Positions 1-8,920 are shown, numbered from the stretch's first letter. The stretch: 64,000 nucleotides of DNA from Brachybacterium fresconis (GCF_017876515.1 NZ_JAGIOC010000001.1:3782001-3846000), one strand, 5' to 3'. The notes: generated by a model from the sequence alone, not told the origin. Translations and numbers: made by a program.

Positions 1-627
1 ACCGTCGGCATCCAGGCGGGGTACCCCGGCGGCGACCTCTCCCGCGGCATCGGCCAGGCCATCAAGCAGGCCCTCGCCCTCGAACCCGGCAACCCCATCA
101 CCACCGTGACCCTCGACGACGAGGCCCCGCGCCTGCAGGAGATCCTCGACCTGGACGGCGACTTCGCCATCACCGTCCACGACACCTTCGAGTTCTGGCT
201 CGACCCGAGCGCTGAGCGCACCCCCGAGATCGAGTCCTCGATCCAGCAGGCCAACGACTCGATCATGCCCACCCGTCCCGTCGAGGGCCTCGAGCACGCC
301 TACTGGGTCGACGCCGGACCCAAGGAGCACCTGCGCTGGGTGCTGGAGGCCGGCGAGGAGAAGGTGATCGACGCGGTCACGCGCCTGCACGCCCGGCGCG
401 AGTCCGGCATCGGCGAGGGCACCAAATACGTCGGCTCCTTCCGCGCCGAGGGACTGGCGATCCCGGTATGGGACCTGCCCAAGGGCTCCGGTGTCGAGGG
501 TGTGGAAGCGGAGGCGGAGGAGTTCCGCGCCCGCTTCATCGAGGCGCTGGAGACCGAGGAGCCGCTGACCGCGCTCGAGCGTCGGGCACGCGGCGGCATC
601 GTGGCGCGGCAGGTGACCCTGCGATGA
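1..627 (+). CDS. DUF5926 family protein, C-terminal part (gene begins upstream)
   Basis: The reading frame is open from base 1, so the gene starts outside the window and only about 208 C-terminal residues are present. The sequence resembles the actinobacterial DUF5926 family: a GDLSR stretch near the start, EFW in the middle, an AYW segment followed by HLRWV, then GEGT, GSFRA, PVWDLP, and a terminal ARGGI...RQVTL signature. Full-length members, as I recall them, start with a short SecA-like zinc-binding motif that would lie upstream. The biochemical role is unknown. The stop TGA overlaps the ATG of the following glycosyltransferase by four bases, which suggests translational coupling. Family assignment is from recalled motifs and is fairly secure; function is not assigned. 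Confidence 0.85.
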   Translation, partial: TVGIQAGYPGGDLSRGIGQAIKQALALEPGNPITTVTLDDEAPRLQEILDLDGDFAITVHDTFEFWLDPSAERTPEIESSIQQANDSIMPTRPVEGLEHAYWVDAGPKEHLRWVLEAGEEKVIDAVTRLHARRESGIGEGTKYVGSFRAEGLAIPVWDLPKGSGVEGVEAEAEEFRARFIEALETEEPLTALERRARGGIVARQVTLR

Positions 628-2432
628 GCGCAGCGGGGCCGCTGACGGCGCATCGCCCCGAGCGGGTGGCCGTCGTGATCCCCGCCAAGAACGAGGCGGA
701 GCGGATCGAGGCGACCATCGGCGCCGCTCACGCGATCACGGGAGTCGACCTGGTGGTGGTCGTCGACGACGGCTCCTCCGACGCCACCTCTGCGGTCGCG
801 ATGGGGGCCGACGCCCTGGTGGTGCGGCACAAGAGCAACCGCGGCAAGGCGGCGGCGATGGCCACTGGCGCGCAGATGATCGCGCTGCGGGAGGACGCCG
901 AGCGTGCCGAGGGCGGGCAGGGGTTCTCCGAGGAGCTCCATGCGGAACCGCGCACTCCGGGGCACACCGGTCCGCTGCCGGTGATCGATGGCGATACGCC
1001 CCCGCCGCGCGCTCTGCTTTTCCTCGACGCGGACATGGAGGGCTCCGCCACCGCTGCGCAGCCCCTGGTGGATGCGGTCCTGGGCCAGGGCGTCGACATG
1101 GCGATCGCGCTGCTGCCTCCGCAGGTCGGTGCCGGCGGCATGGGCGTCGTGGTGCGCACCGCGCGACGCGGGATCGAGCGCGCCACCGGCTGGACGGCGA
1201 CGCAGCCATTGTCCGGAACCCGGTGCATCACCCGCGAGACCTGGGACGCCTGCCAGCCGCTCGCCCCGGGCTGGGGCGTCGAGACCTCCCTGACCATCGA
1301 CGCGCTGACCGGAGGATTCTGGGTCAAGGAGATCGAGGCCGAGCTCCACCACCGCGCTACCGGGAGCGACCTGCGCGGCCGCCTGCACCGCGCCGCCCAG
1401 TTGCGCGACGTGGTGCGCGCCCTGGCCCGCAAGCGCCAGGTGCTGCCGGAGGAGCCGGCCGACGAGGACGACACCGGGCAGGCATCTGTGACTGCGCCCG
1501 TCGCCTCGTCGATTCCCGCGGAAGATCCGACGGATCCGACGGTTTCGCCTGATGCGGCCGACGCTGCCGGCCCGGGCGAACCGGCCGACGCTGCCGACCT
1601 GTCCGACTCGGCGGACGTGACCGACTCGACCGACCCCTCCGACTCCGCCGACGTGACCGACCCCTCCGACTCGGCCGATCCGGCCCTGTCCTCGCCGGAC
1701 CCTCTGGACCGCGAGCGCGAGAGGGTCGAACCCGTTTATGACCAGGGACTCGTCGGCACTGCGACGGGGGAACCTGCGGCGGGGGAGTCCGAGGCGGACG
1801 GACTCAGGTCGTCACAGGTCGCCCGGACGTGGCCCGGTCGGTCCGGTGCTCACGCAGCAGCGGACGAGCGCACGCCCGATGCTCACGCGGCAGCGGACGA
1901 CCAGGAGCCGGCCGCCGGAGCCGATGTCGACGAGGTCCACGTCTGGTCGGTGGTCCCCGAGGTGGCGGAGAGCGGGGGACCCGACGATGCAAGCTTCGAC
2001 GACCCCGCCGCCGACCACGCTGCCGCCGAGGAGGCCGCGGCCGCCGTGCGCGCGGACCGCCGCCGGGAGCGCCTGGCGATCCTCCCCGTCGACGGAGCCT
2101 TCTCCGATGACGAGACCCGGGCGATCGGCGACCGTGACATCGAGCTGCTGGACCGTCGTCTGCGCGCTCTGCCCGTGGACGGGGCCTTCGCGCCCGACGA
2201 CGTCGTCTATCTCGTCGACATCGACCTCGAAGCCCTCGCCGTGCGGCTGCAGGAGGCCCCGGTCGAGGAGCCGTTCGAGCCCGGGCACGCGGTGATCATC
2301 GCGTCCCACCTGACGGTTCCGGAGCCCGAGCTGCCCAGCTCGATCCGACCGCCGCTGAGCGGCGACGAGTACACTTCGCTCGTGGTGCACGCCGCGGTCG
2401 ACGCCGGCAACACCAGCGCGGACGACGCCTGA
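624..2432 (+). CDS. Family 2 (GT-A) glycosyltransferase with acidic linker and C-terminal tandem repeat
   Basis: The start ATG overlaps the preceding stop (ATGA), giving 602 residues. Residues about 14-265 form a GT-A fold: VIPAKNE near 18-24, VVDDGSSD at 47-53, a metal-binding LDAD at 134-137, PLSGTRC at 196-201 and GWGVE at 216-220. These last motifs resemble glucosyl-3-phosphoglycerate synthase and its relatives, so a nucleotide-sugar donor is likely, but the acceptor is unknown. Residues about 275-430 are low-complexity Asp/Ala/Ser/Pro (repeats of DSADVTD type). Residues about 483-569 hold three 29-residue repeats starting RLxxxPV. There is no transmembrane segment, so the enzyme should be cytosolic. 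The extra half of the protein is not part of the usual family. Confidence 0.85.
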   Translation: MSAAGPLTAHRPERVAVVIPAKNEAERIEATIGAAHAITGVDLVVVVDDGSSDATSAVAMGADALVVRHKSNRGKAAAMATGAQMIALREDAERAEGGQGFSEELHAEPRTPGHTGPLPVIDGDTPPPRALLFLDADMEGSATAAQPLVDAVLGQGVDMAIALLPPQVGAGGMGVVVRTARRGIERATGWTATQPLSGTRCITRETWDACQPLAPGWGVETSLTIDALTGGFWVKEIEAELHHRATGSDLRGRLHRAAQLRDVVRALARKRQVLPEEPADEDDTGQASVTAPVASSIPAEDPTDPTVSPDAADAAGPGEPADAADLSDSADVTDSTDPSDSADVTDPSDSADPALSSPDPLDRERERVEPVYDQGLVGTATGEPAAGESEADGLRSSQVARTWPGRSGAHAAADERTPDAHAAADDQEPAAGADVDEVHVWSVVPEVAESGGPDDASFDDPAADHAAAEEAAAAVRADRRRERLAILPVDGAFSDDETRAIGDRDIELLDRRLRALPVDGAFAPDDVVYLVDIDLEALAVRLQEAPVEEPFEPGHAVIIASHLTVPEPELPSSIRPPLSGDEYTSLVVHAAVDAGNTSADDA

Positions 2433-2499
2433 CCTCGAGCCCTGATCATCTCGGGGCGGCGCAGGCGCTGCATCATCGTGGGGAAGCAGGGGCGCTGGA

Positions 2500-4620
2500 T
2501 CACCGCGGCGCGGCCGGATGGCCGGCGGCCTCGTCGGCCTCCGTGGGCTCGGCTCCCGTCGGCCGCGGAGCAGGCAGAGCGGCAGGCAGGAAGGCCAGCC
2601 AGATCCCGAAGATCGCGGCCACCAGCACCGGGCCGGTGTCGTTGACCGCGTAGCCCACCCAGGTGCCGACGACGAGCGCGACCCGCACCGCGTAGGAGGC
2701 GGGATGGCGCTCGTCGAGAGCGGCGAGGCGATGCCAGCGCAGCCGCCGCGGCATGAGGATCGCGACCGAGGCCGCGACCGCCAGCACCATCACCACCGCG
2801 AGCGCCCAGTACCCGGTGGTCATCGCGATGTTCTGAGCGAGCTTGCGGACGATCACGGAGATCAGCTCGCCGCCCAGCAGCTCATCGATGAAGCGCCCCA
2901 GGTGGGTGCGCTGCTCCGGCGGTCGCAGCCAGTCCAGGAACGACACCCCGAGCACGGCGAACGTCCCCGCGACGCAGAGCACGAGCACATGCCAGATCCG
3001 CGGGCGGATCCCCGAGACCAGCAGCGCCAGCAGGCCGAAGGCGGGGATCGTGGCGAGCATCGACCCGAAGTCCGCCCCCATCGACGGAGCCACGCACACC
3101 CCGGCGACGACGGCCCCGACCACGAGCGTCCACACCACCCGGGCCCGCGGCGTGCGCACCACGGTGAACAGGCACAGCAGCGCCATCAGGGACGCGGCGA
3201 GCACCATGCCGAACAGGTGGTTCGAGAGCCCGTAGAAGCGTCCGCCGGAGATCGGCTGCGCTCCCAGCGGTGAGCCGAGCTGGAACCGGGAACCGGTCGC
3301 GGACTCCCCGAGGATCACCGCGGCCACCAGCGCGGCGGAGATCCCGAGGGGGCCGAGGCGGTGGCGGCGCCAGGGCCCCGCGAACGCGATCACCGCCAGC
3401 AGCGCGCAGCCGCCCCAGACCACGCCGGCCAGTGCCGGCGTCGCGTTCTCGGCCCGCCACCAGGGGATGATCGAGGCGCACAGCCCCACCGGGAGAGCCA
3501 GCGGGGCGATCGCCGCCAGGGCGCGGCCGACGGCGGCCAGGCGCGGCCTCCGCGCCAGCGGCGGGACCAGCAGGATCACGATCCCGATCACGCCGAGCGC
3601 GAGCCAGGACCCGAGCGCGGGGATCGTCGCGGCGTCGACCTGCGCGGCCGCCTGCGAGCGGTCCAGGGCGAGCTGCTGGGGATCGTCGTGGTCGGTGCCG
3701 CGCAGCGGCTGGCCGGGGACGAGACCGTCGGCCGTGACGTCATAGGAGTCCAGGATCGTCGGCAGCACGTCGGTCAGCACCACCACCCCGTTCTGCTTGG
3801 TGGCGCCGCTGGTGAGCGCCTGACCGGGGAAGGCGGAGTCGAGCGCGACCTGGAGGCCGACGGTGCGGGAGGCGACGGCGCCGGTGCGCTCCATCTCGTC
3901 GGGATCGACCGGATCGGTGGCCGCGACGGAGACCAGCAGGGTGCGCGGCAGGTCCTCGGCGTCGCAGCCCCCGGCCGCGTCCAGCACGGTGCCGACGCGC
4001 GCATCGAGCGCGGCGAGGGCCGAGGCACGATCGGGATCACCGTGGTCCGGCACGGAGCCGACGTCGACCTCGACGATCGCGTCGGTGCCGAGGGCGTCGG
4101 AGATCGTGGAGGCGGCATCCCCGACCGCGGCGTCGCCGGTGGCGTCGGCATCACCCGCGGTGTCGGAGGCGCCGGTGGCGTCGGCGTCACCGCCGGCGTC
4201 GACCTCGACGGTCTCGACCGGCAGCTGCTCCCACTGGTCCGTCGGCGGCGTGGGGATCCCGGCCGTGCGCGGCGCTTTCTCCGCGAGGCCCCGGTACCCG
4301 GTGTGCAGCGTCTCCATCCCTTGCCGTTTCGTGGAGACGACGGAGCTGGAGGTCGTGTTCATCGCCCCGGCACCCGAACGGTCCGCCAGGCACTGCAGGT
4401 TGGGGGTCGTCTCCGCGGAGATGTCCTCCCAGTTCAGGCCCGCGGTGGCGATCACCAGACGCACCGGGTCCGCAGGAGCGTCGGGCCCGTCGGCCTGTGC
4501 CGCGGGGGAGAGACCCACCAGGAGCGCACCCAGGAGGGTGCCCAGCAGCACGGTCAGCAGCACGCCCGGCAGCGCGCGGAGGCGGCGGGCGGGGGACGGA
4601 GCGGCGCATTCCTGGGGCAC
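2500..4620 (-). CDS. Large membrane protein with alkaline-phosphatase-like extracellular domain
   Basis: A GTG start gives 706 residues. Residues 17-43 form a signal or anchor helix ending in AQA. The outer domain (about 50-325) contains TLLVSVAATDP and VVLTDVLPTILD, which resemble the substrate region of alkaline-phosphatase/sulfatase-like domains in actinobacterial membrane proteins. An Ala/Asp/Gly insert with DADATG repeats lies near 145-175. From about 335 onward there are roughly ten hydrophobic helices, with GGRFYGLSN in the membrane part, a motif I recall from similar proteins. It is convergent with the glycosyltransferase gene; a shared role in envelope polysaccharide is an inference. 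A -10-like TAGCAT sits six bases before the GTG, so the start is probably leaderless. Confidence 0.75.
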   Translation of the reverse strand: MPQECAAPSPARRLRALPGVLLTVLLGTLLGALLVGLSPAAQADGPDAPADPVRLVIATAGLNWEDISAETTPNLQCLADRSGAGAMNTTSSSVVSTKRQGMETLHTGYRGLAEKAPRTAGIPTPPTDQWEQLPVETVEVDAGGDADATGASDTAGDADATGDAAVGDAASTISDALGTDAIVEVDVGSVPDHGDPDRASALAALDARVGTVLDAAGGCDAEDLPRTLLVSVAATDPVDPDEMERTGAVASRTVGLQVALDSAFPGQALTSGATKQNGVVVLTDVLPTILDSYDVTADGLVPGQPLRGTDHDDPQQLALDRSQAAAQVDAATIPALGSWLALGVIGIVILLVPPLARRPRLAAVGRALAAIAPLALPVGLCASIIPWWRAENATPALAGVVWGGCALLAVIAFAGPWRRHRLGPLGISAALVAAVILGESATGSRFQLGSPLGAQPISGGRFYGLSNHLFGMVLAASLMALLCLFTVVRTPRARVVWTLVVGAVVAGVCVAPSMGADFGSMLATIPAFGLLALLVSGIRPRIWHVLVLCVAGTFAVLGVSFLDWLRPPEQRTHLGRFIDELLGGELISVIVRKLAQNIAMTTGYWALAVVMVLAVAASVAILMPRRLRWHRLAALDERHPASYAVRVALVVGTWVGYAVNDTGPVLVAAIFGIWLAFLPAALPAPRPTGAEPTEADEAAGHPAAPR

Positions 4621-4626
4621 GCCACG

Positions 4627-4632
4627 ATGCTA
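4627..4632 (-). promoter_or_regulatory. -10-like TAGCAT for leaderless start at 4620
   Basis: Read on the minus strand, TAGCAT is followed by exactly six bases and then the GTG start. No Shine-Dalgarno sequence is visible. This is the leaderless arrangement seen repeatedly in the window. Confidence 0.5.
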
Positions 4633-4835
4633 CGGGCCTCGTCGGGTCCGTTCCGGTCCCTCCCGACAGGATGCGCGGGGCCTCCACGGATCCCTCACCG
4701 GCTCCACCGGATGTGACGGGGCCGGACGGCGGGCGATGCGGGGCGGGGTCCGACGGGGACCGCGTGAGGATCCCGACGGTGGTGTTCCGCGCGACGGGGG
4801 TGCGGGCCGGGGCCGACCGACGTCGTCGGGCGGCT

Positions 4836-4841
4836 TATCGT
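4836..4841 (+). promoter_or_regulatory. -10-like TATCGT for leaderless start at 4849
   Basis: TATCGT is followed by seven bases and then ATG. This favours the ATG at 4849 over the in-frame GTG at 4840, which lies inside the promoter element. Confidence 0.45.
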
Positions 4842-4848
4842 GGACCCC

Positions 4849-5277
4849 ATGAACTCCCCGACCCCGCCCTATGAACAGGTCCGCCGCGAGGTCGTCGAAC
4901 GGGTCCGCGCCGGCGAGCTGAAGCCCGGCGACAAGCTCCCGGCGATCCGTGTCTACGCCGATGACCTGGGCCTGGCCCCCGGCACCGTGGCCCGCGCCTA
5001 CAAGCTCCTCGAGGAGGCGCAGATCATCGTGACCAAGCGCGGCGCCGGCACCACGGTGGCCCCGGACGCGGTCGCCGCGAGCGAGCGTGCGGCCGCGACC
5101 ACGCAACGCGAGAGAGGCGGCACGGCGGACCCCGCGGTGGTGGCGCTGCTGGCCGGACCGGTCGCCGAGGCCCGGGGTCAAGGGCACAGCGACGTCGCGA
5201 TCATGGCCTCGCTGCGGGCCGCCCTGGCGGGGGAGAACGGCGCCGCATCGGGAACGATTGACCCCTCGTCGGCGTGA
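4849..5277 (+). CDS. Short GntR-family (YtrA-like) transcriptional regulator
   Basis: The protein has 142 residues from ATG 4849; GTG 4840 is an alternative three codons upstream. The N-terminal 70 residues are a GntR winged helix: PPYEQVRREVVERV, GDKLPAIR, LGLAPGTVARAYKLLEEA and GAGTTV. The remaining part is a short helical tail and lacks the large effector domains (FCD, UTRA, MocR), as in YtrA-type repressors, which usually act near transporter or membrane genes. The gene's GTGA end overlaps the start of the following acetyltransferase, so the two are probably co-transcribed. Target and ligand cannot be told from sequence. Confidence 0.85.
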   Translation: MNSPTPPYEQVRREVVERVRAGELKPGDKLPAIRVYADDLGLAPGTVARAYKLLEEAQIIVTKRGAGTTVAPDAVAASERAAATTQRERGGTADPAVVALLAGPVAEARGQGHSDVAIMASLRAALAGENGAASGTIDPSSA

Positions 5278-5873
5278 CGCTGCGCCTCGAACGGCTCGGA
5301 CCATGGCACGCCGCGGCGATCCTGGCCGGTCAGGACGCGGTGCTGGCCGAGGAGATCATCGGTGCCCGATGGGATCCCGAGGTGCTCGACGACTTCCTGG
5401 AGCGCGCCGCCCGCTGGCGGGACGAAGGACCCATCCGCGAATACGCCGCGATGCTCGAGGACACGACACGCTGCGCCTCGTCGGACTCCGACGATTCTCG
5501 GCAGTTCGAGGGCAGCCGACGGATCGACAGCGATCGACGGGTCGAGGGAGACCATCCGCTCGGCGGCGAGCTGCTCGGCGGAGGCGGCCTGAACCTCGTG
5601 GCACCCGGTCTCGGGCGGGGACAGGCCGCCCTGACCTACTGGCTGCTCGCCGCGCATCGGGGCCGGGGACACGGGCTCGAGCTCGCCGGCTCCCTCGTCG
5701 ACCGCGCGCGATCCGACACCCGCATCGCGCAGCTCGTCCTGCGCATCGCCCCCCACAACGAGGCCTCCCGCGCGATCGCACGGCGGCTCGGTGCGGTCTC
5801 GACGGGAACCCGCGTCCGCCATCCGGCCGATGCCTCTCGTCTCGCCGATCGCTGGGTGCTGGACCTGCGGTGA
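5274..5873 (+). CDS. GNAT-family N-acetyltransferase
   Basis: A GTG start overlapping the regulator stop gives 199 residues. The C-terminal half carries the acetyl-CoA-binding pattern of the RimJ/RimL-like GNAT group: TYWLLAAHRGRGHGLELA, then LVLRIAPHNEASRAIARRLG, where the Asn and the following basic helix fit motif B. The N-terminal 90 residues (PWHAAAILAGQD, then an acidic stretch) are less conserved. The enzyme would transfer acetyl from acetyl-CoA to an amine or a protein N-terminus in the cytosol; its substrate is unknown. The operon link with the GntR gene is from the four-base overlap. Confidence 0.8.
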   Translation: MTLRLERLGPWHAAAILAGQDAVLAEEIIGARWDPEVLDDFLERAARWRDEGPIREYAAMLEDTTRCASSDSDDSRQFEGSRRIDSDRRVEGDHPLGGELLGGGGLNLVAPGLGRGQAALTYWLLAAHRGRGHGLELAGSLVDRARSDTRIAQLVLRIAPHNEASRAIARRLGAVSTGTRVRHPADASRLADRWVLDLR

Positions 5874-5922
5874 CGCCGGGGAGAACGGGCCGCCGTCGGT
5901 GACGCGCCCGAGGGCGACCTGG

Positions 5923-5928
5923 CACGAT
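5923..5928 (+). promoter_or_regulatory. -10-like CACGAT for leaderless start at 5935
   Basis: CACGAT, six bases, then ATG. The second base A and final T match the TANNNT-type spacing pattern found elsewhere in the window; the first base is C instead of T. Confidence 0.35.
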
Positions 5929-5934
5929 GGGCCG

Positions 5935-6486
5935 ATGCAACCATCGATCCGTCTCGTCCCGCCGTCCGTCTCCCGCCATGGAGCCTTCGTCGACTGCCTC
6001 GCGGACTTCGCCGGCACGGCCCTGGACGGCGCGAGCATCGCCGACCCCGCCGCGCCGCCCGTGCACGACGCGGATTTCGTCGACTTCGTGACCGGACGGC
6101 TCGCCGAGGAGGATCCCGCCACCGAGCTCGAGGAGCCGTGGGTGCACTGCACGAGCCGCTGGATCGTCTCGAACGACGGGTCCGACGAGCTCCTGGGATT
6201 CTTCGCGATCCGCCATCGCCTGAACCGCTTCCTGCACGACCAGGGTGGGCACATCGGCTACTCCGTGCGCCCCTCGGCCCGACGCCGCGGCATCGCGACG
6301 GCCGCCCTCGCACTCGGTCTGCAGGAAGCGCGCGGACTCGGCATCGCCCCGGTGCTGATCACCTGCGACGAGTCCAACACCGGCTCCCGCCGTGCGATCG
6401 AGAAGTCCGGCGGACGGCTCGAGAACACGGTCGAGGGAAAGCTGCGCTTCTGGGTCGGCGACGAGGAACGACCGACGCGCCCCTGA
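5935..6486 (+). CDS. GNAT-family N-acetyltransferase
   Basis: From ATG 5935 the protein has 183 residues. The acetyl-CoA loop is seen as GYSVRPSARRRGIATAALALGLQEA (split here as GYSVRPSARRRG and IATAALALGL) near residues 107-130, followed by VLITCDESNTGSRRAIEKSGG, the typical Asn-containing motif B of GNATs. The N-terminal part (VDCLADFAG, VHCTSRWIV) resembles predicted acetyltransferases of the COG3981 kind; this sub-assignment is tentative. It is a stand-alone gene between another GNAT and pheA. The substrate is unknown. Confidence 0.82.
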   Translation: MQPSIRLVPPSVSRHGAFVDCLADFAGTALDGASIADPAAPPVHDADFVDFVTGRLAEEDPATELEEPWVHCTSRWIVSNDGSDELLGFFAIRHRLNRFLHDQGGHIGYSVRPSARRRGIATAALALGLQEARGLGIAPVLITCDESNTGSRRAIEKSGGRLENTVEGKLRFWVGDEERPTRP

Positions 6487-6489
6487 CCG

Positions 6490-6586
6490 GCGCGGCCGGA
6501 CCGCCGCGACCCGGACCGTCGCGACCACGACCAGCACGACCCGGACCGCCGCGACCCTGACCAGCACGACCCGGACCGGCGCGAGG
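6490..6586 (+). repeat. Short GC-rich direct repeats upstream of pheA
   Basis: The gap before pheA repeats the core GACCCGGACCG several times. The clearest unit is 30 bases long and begins ACCAGCACGACCCGGACC at 6530 and again at 6560. No gene is seen in this stretch. Confidence 0.6.
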
Positions 6587-6602
6587 CGGGCGATCCGCCC
6601 AG

Positions 6603-6608
6603 TACCCT
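6603..6608 (+). promoter_or_regulatory. -10-like TACCCT before pheA
   Basis: TACCCT lies eight bases before the pheA ATG and no Shine-Dalgarno sequence is visible. The same hexamer occurs six bases before serS. Confidence 0.4.
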
Positions 6609-6616
6609 TGGCTCTC

Positions 6617-7585
6617 ATGCGGTACGGATACCTGGGCCCCGAGACCACCTTCACCCATCAGGCGCTGCTGCAGGCCCTCGAGGTGATGCCCCGCGAGATC
6701 ACCGAGCAGGTGGAACAGGTGCCGTTCTCCGCGGTCGCGACCGCCACCACGGACCTCCTCGCCGGGGACATCGACGCGCTCATCGCGCCCATCGAGAACT
6801 CCGTCGAGGGCGGCGTCTCCGGCACGCTCGACGTGCTCGCCGCGACCGACTCCATCACCATCGTCGCCGAGCAGATCGTGCAGGTCACCTTCGTCCTCGC
6901 CGCCCGCGAGGACACCGCGCTGAAGGACCTCGAGGTGGTCTCCTCCCATCCGCACGCCCAGGCCCAGGTGCAGGGCTGGCTGCGCGGCAACCTCCCCGAC
7001 GCGCACGTCGCGGCCGCATCCTCGACCGCCGCCGCCGCGCGGGACCTCGCCGCGCTGAGCCCCGAGCAGGCCCACGGCCGGGCCGCCGTCTGCTCCCCGC
7101 TGGCCGCGAAGCACTTCGGCCTCACCGTCCTCGCCGAGCAGATCGAGGACACCGAGGGCGCCCAGACCCGCTTCGTCCTGGTCACCCGCGAGGGACGGAT
7201 CCCCGCGCGCACCGGCGCCGACAAGACCACCCTCGTCGTCCACCTCCCGCACAACCGCTCCGGCGCACTGCTCGAGACCCTCGAGATGTTCAGCGCCAAC
7301 GGCGTGAACCTCTCGCGGATCGAGTCGCGCCCCATCGGCGATTTCCTGGGGAGGTACTCCTTCTCCCTCGACGTCGAGGGCCACATCGAGGACCGGCGGG
7401 TCGCCGCCTCCCTGCGGGCGCTGCACCGGATCTGCCCCGTCGTGCACTACCTCGGCTCCTACCCCCGCATCGACGGGGCGCACCCCGAGCCGCGCGAGGA
7501 GTTCGCCGACGAGACCTACGACGAGGCGCACCGCTGGATCGAGAAGCTCACCGGCATGGTCGCCCCGGAGCCTGACCGGGCGTGA
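6617..7585 (+). CDS. pheA: Prephenate dehydratase
   Basis: This 322-residue protein converts prephenate to phenylpyruvate, the committed step to phenylalanine. It is the monofunctional form without a chorismate mutase domain. Residues 1-185 are the periplasmic-binding-like catalytic domain: YLGPETTFTHQA at the N-terminus, IAPIENSVEGGV near 55-66, and the AQTRF motif near 185-189 that contains the catalytic Thr. Residues about 200-275 are an ACT domain with GALLETLEMF and the ESRP motif that binds phenylalanine for feedback inhibition. The start was chosen at ATG 6617 because MRYGYLGP matches the usual N-terminus and a -10-like element lies just upstream. It is convergent with the lipid kinase gene. 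Confidence 0.96.
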   Translation: MRYGYLGPETTFTHQALLQALEVMPREITEQVEQVPFSAVATATTDLLAGDIDALIAPIENSVEGGVSGTLDVLAATDSITIVAEQIVQVTFVLAAREDTALKDLEVVSSHPHAQAQVQGWLRGNLPDAHVAAASSTAAAARDLAALSPEQAHGRAAVCSPLAAKHFGLTVLAEQIEDTEGAQTRFVLVTREGRIPARTGADKTTLVVHLPHNRSGALLETLEMFSANGVNLSRIESRPIGDFLGRYSFSLDVEGHIEDRRVAASLRALHRICPVVHYLGSYPRIDGAHPEPREEFADETYDEAHRWIEKLTGMVAPEPDRA

Positions 7586-7621
7586 CAGCGTCGGTGACGC
7601 CGCCGCAGCACAGCCGCACGG

Positions 7622-8863
7622 TCAGGGCTGCGTCGAGTCCGTGCCCGCCGGGACCCGCAGCCGCAGCGACCCCGGGTCGATCCGGGCGATCAGGTGCGTG
7701 GCCTCGGCATCGGTGTCGCCGTCCAGCTGCACGGGCTGCGCCTTCGTGGTCGCGACCTTCACCTCGGTGGCCTGGTAGCGATCCATCGAGGAGAGCCGGG
7801 TCGTCTCGGCGAACTTCCCCCGGGGGACGAGCTTGGGGGTCACGACCTCGGTGAGCACCTGGCTGAAGCCGGCCGCACCCTTCCACCCGGCCACCACGAT
7901 CTCCAGCCGTCCGTTGTCCGCCGTCGCGTCCGGCATGAGCACGAAGCCGCCGGGCAGCTTGCCGACGTTGCCCAGCAGCACGGTGCGGGCCTTGTGGGCA
8001 TGGCGGGTGCCGTCGGGGAAGTCCAGGACCACGTCGACCGAGCGCCCCAGGATCGTGCGCACCCCGCCGAACACGTAGGCGACCCAGCCCAGGCGCTTCT
8101 TCATGGTGTCGTCGGTATGGCCGATCATCTCCGCGTCGGCTCCGAAGCCGGCGATGACCAGGAAGATCTGTTCCGCCGAACTCGCCGCCTCGCCGATCGA
8201 GCCGCCGGTGCGCAGCCAGCCCACGTCGATCTGCTTGTCGTGGCCGGCCAGGGCCGCGGTCATCGCTGCGGAGGGGTCCTCCAGCGGGATGTCGAGGTTG
8301 CGGGCCAGCAGGTTCCCGGTGCCCGAGGGGATGATGCCCATCCGGGTGTCGGTCCCGGCGAGCACCGAGGCGACCAGGCGCACGGTGCCGTCCCCGCCGG
8401 CGGCGATCACCAGGTCCGCGCCGTCCAGTCGGGCCTGGCGCGCCTGCCCCCGGCCCGGGTCCTCGACGCTGGTCTCGTAGAAGGTGACCTCCGCCCCCTC
8501 GAGGTGCTCGGCGATCTCGCGCACCCGGGTGCGGAACTGCTCGGCGTCGTCGAACTTCGTGGGATTCAGGACCACGGCGACCTGCTGCACCCGATCCGGG
8601 GCGCTGCCGGTTCCGTCGGCCCCGGCAGCCGTCCCGTCGGTCGCGACAGCGGCACCGCCGGCCTCCGCGACCTCGCCGTCGGACCCGCCCCCGGCGACCG
8701 AGGCCTCGCGCATCTCCCTCTCGTGCCTCTCGGCCGTCGTGCGCAGCTCGCCGATCTCGCGACGGTGCCGGGCCAGGTGCCGCAGGGCCACGGCCAGCAG
8801 CACGACCGCCACGACCAGGATGATGATCGAGACGATGTTGAGCAGGAGGAGAGGCTGGTCCAT
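7622..8863 (-). CDS. Diacylglycerol kinase-family lipid kinase with N-terminal membrane helix
   Basis: From ATG 8863 the protein has 413 residues; GTG 8869 is possible, but the -10-like element spacing favours the ATG. Residues about 4-27 form a transmembrane helix, followed by a basic coiled stretch and a low-complexity Ala/Gly/Asp linker to about residue 88. The catalytic part starts with VVLNPTK, then GGDGTV in the nucleotide-binding loop and [12 protein letters not shown], the signature of DAGK-type kinases (DgkB/YegS/BmrU). It should phosphorylate a lipid such as diacylglycerol at the inner face of the membrane. The N-terminal helix and linker are additions to the usual 300-residue family and probably tether the enzyme. 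Confidence 0.88.
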   Translation of the reverse strand: MDQPLLLLNIVSIIILVVAVVLLAVALRHLARHRREIGELRTTAERHEREMREASVAGGGSDGEVAEAGGAAVATDGTAAGADGTGSAPDRVQQVAVVLNPTKFDDAEQFRTRVREIAEHLEGAEVTFYETSVEDPGRGQARQARLDGADLVIAAGGDGTVRLVASVLAGTDTRMGIIPSGTGNLLARNLDIPLEDPSAAMTAALAGHDKQIDVGWLRTGGSIGEAASSAEQIFLVIAGFGADAEMIGHTDDTMKKRLGWVAYVFGGVRTILGRSVDVVLDFPDGTRHAHKARTVLLGNVGKLPGGFVLMPDATADNGRLEIVVAGWKGAAGFSQVLTEVVTPKLVPRGKFAETTRLSSMDRYQATEVKVATTKAQPVQLDGDTDAEATHLIARIDPGSLRLRVPAGTDSTQP

Positions 8864-8869
8864 GGGCAC

Positions 8870-8875
8870 AGCCTA
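8870..8875 (-). promoter_or_regulatory. -10-like TAGGCT for leaderless start at 8863
   Basis: On the minus strand TAGGCT is followed by six bases (GTGCCC) and ATG. It decides between the GTG at 8869 and the ATG at 8863 in favour of the latter. It is back to back with the serS promoter 40 bases away. Confidence 0.5.
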
Positions 8876-8914
8876 CTGAGCGCGGCGGCCGCCGTGAGCG
8901 CCTCGTGGCGCGGG

Positions 8915-8920
8915 TACCCT
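8915..8920 (+). promoter_or_regulatory. -10-like TACCCT for leaderless start of serS
   Basis: TACCCT, six bases (GGAGCA), then ATG 8927. GGAG could act as a weak ribosome site, but it lies only two bases before the ATG, so a leaderless start fits better. Confidence 0.5.

Noticed and set aside
2518..4716. Forward-strand open frames opposite the large membrane protein
   Set aside because: Their translations are low-complexity Arg/Gly/His-rich, as expected from antisense of a GC-rich gene.
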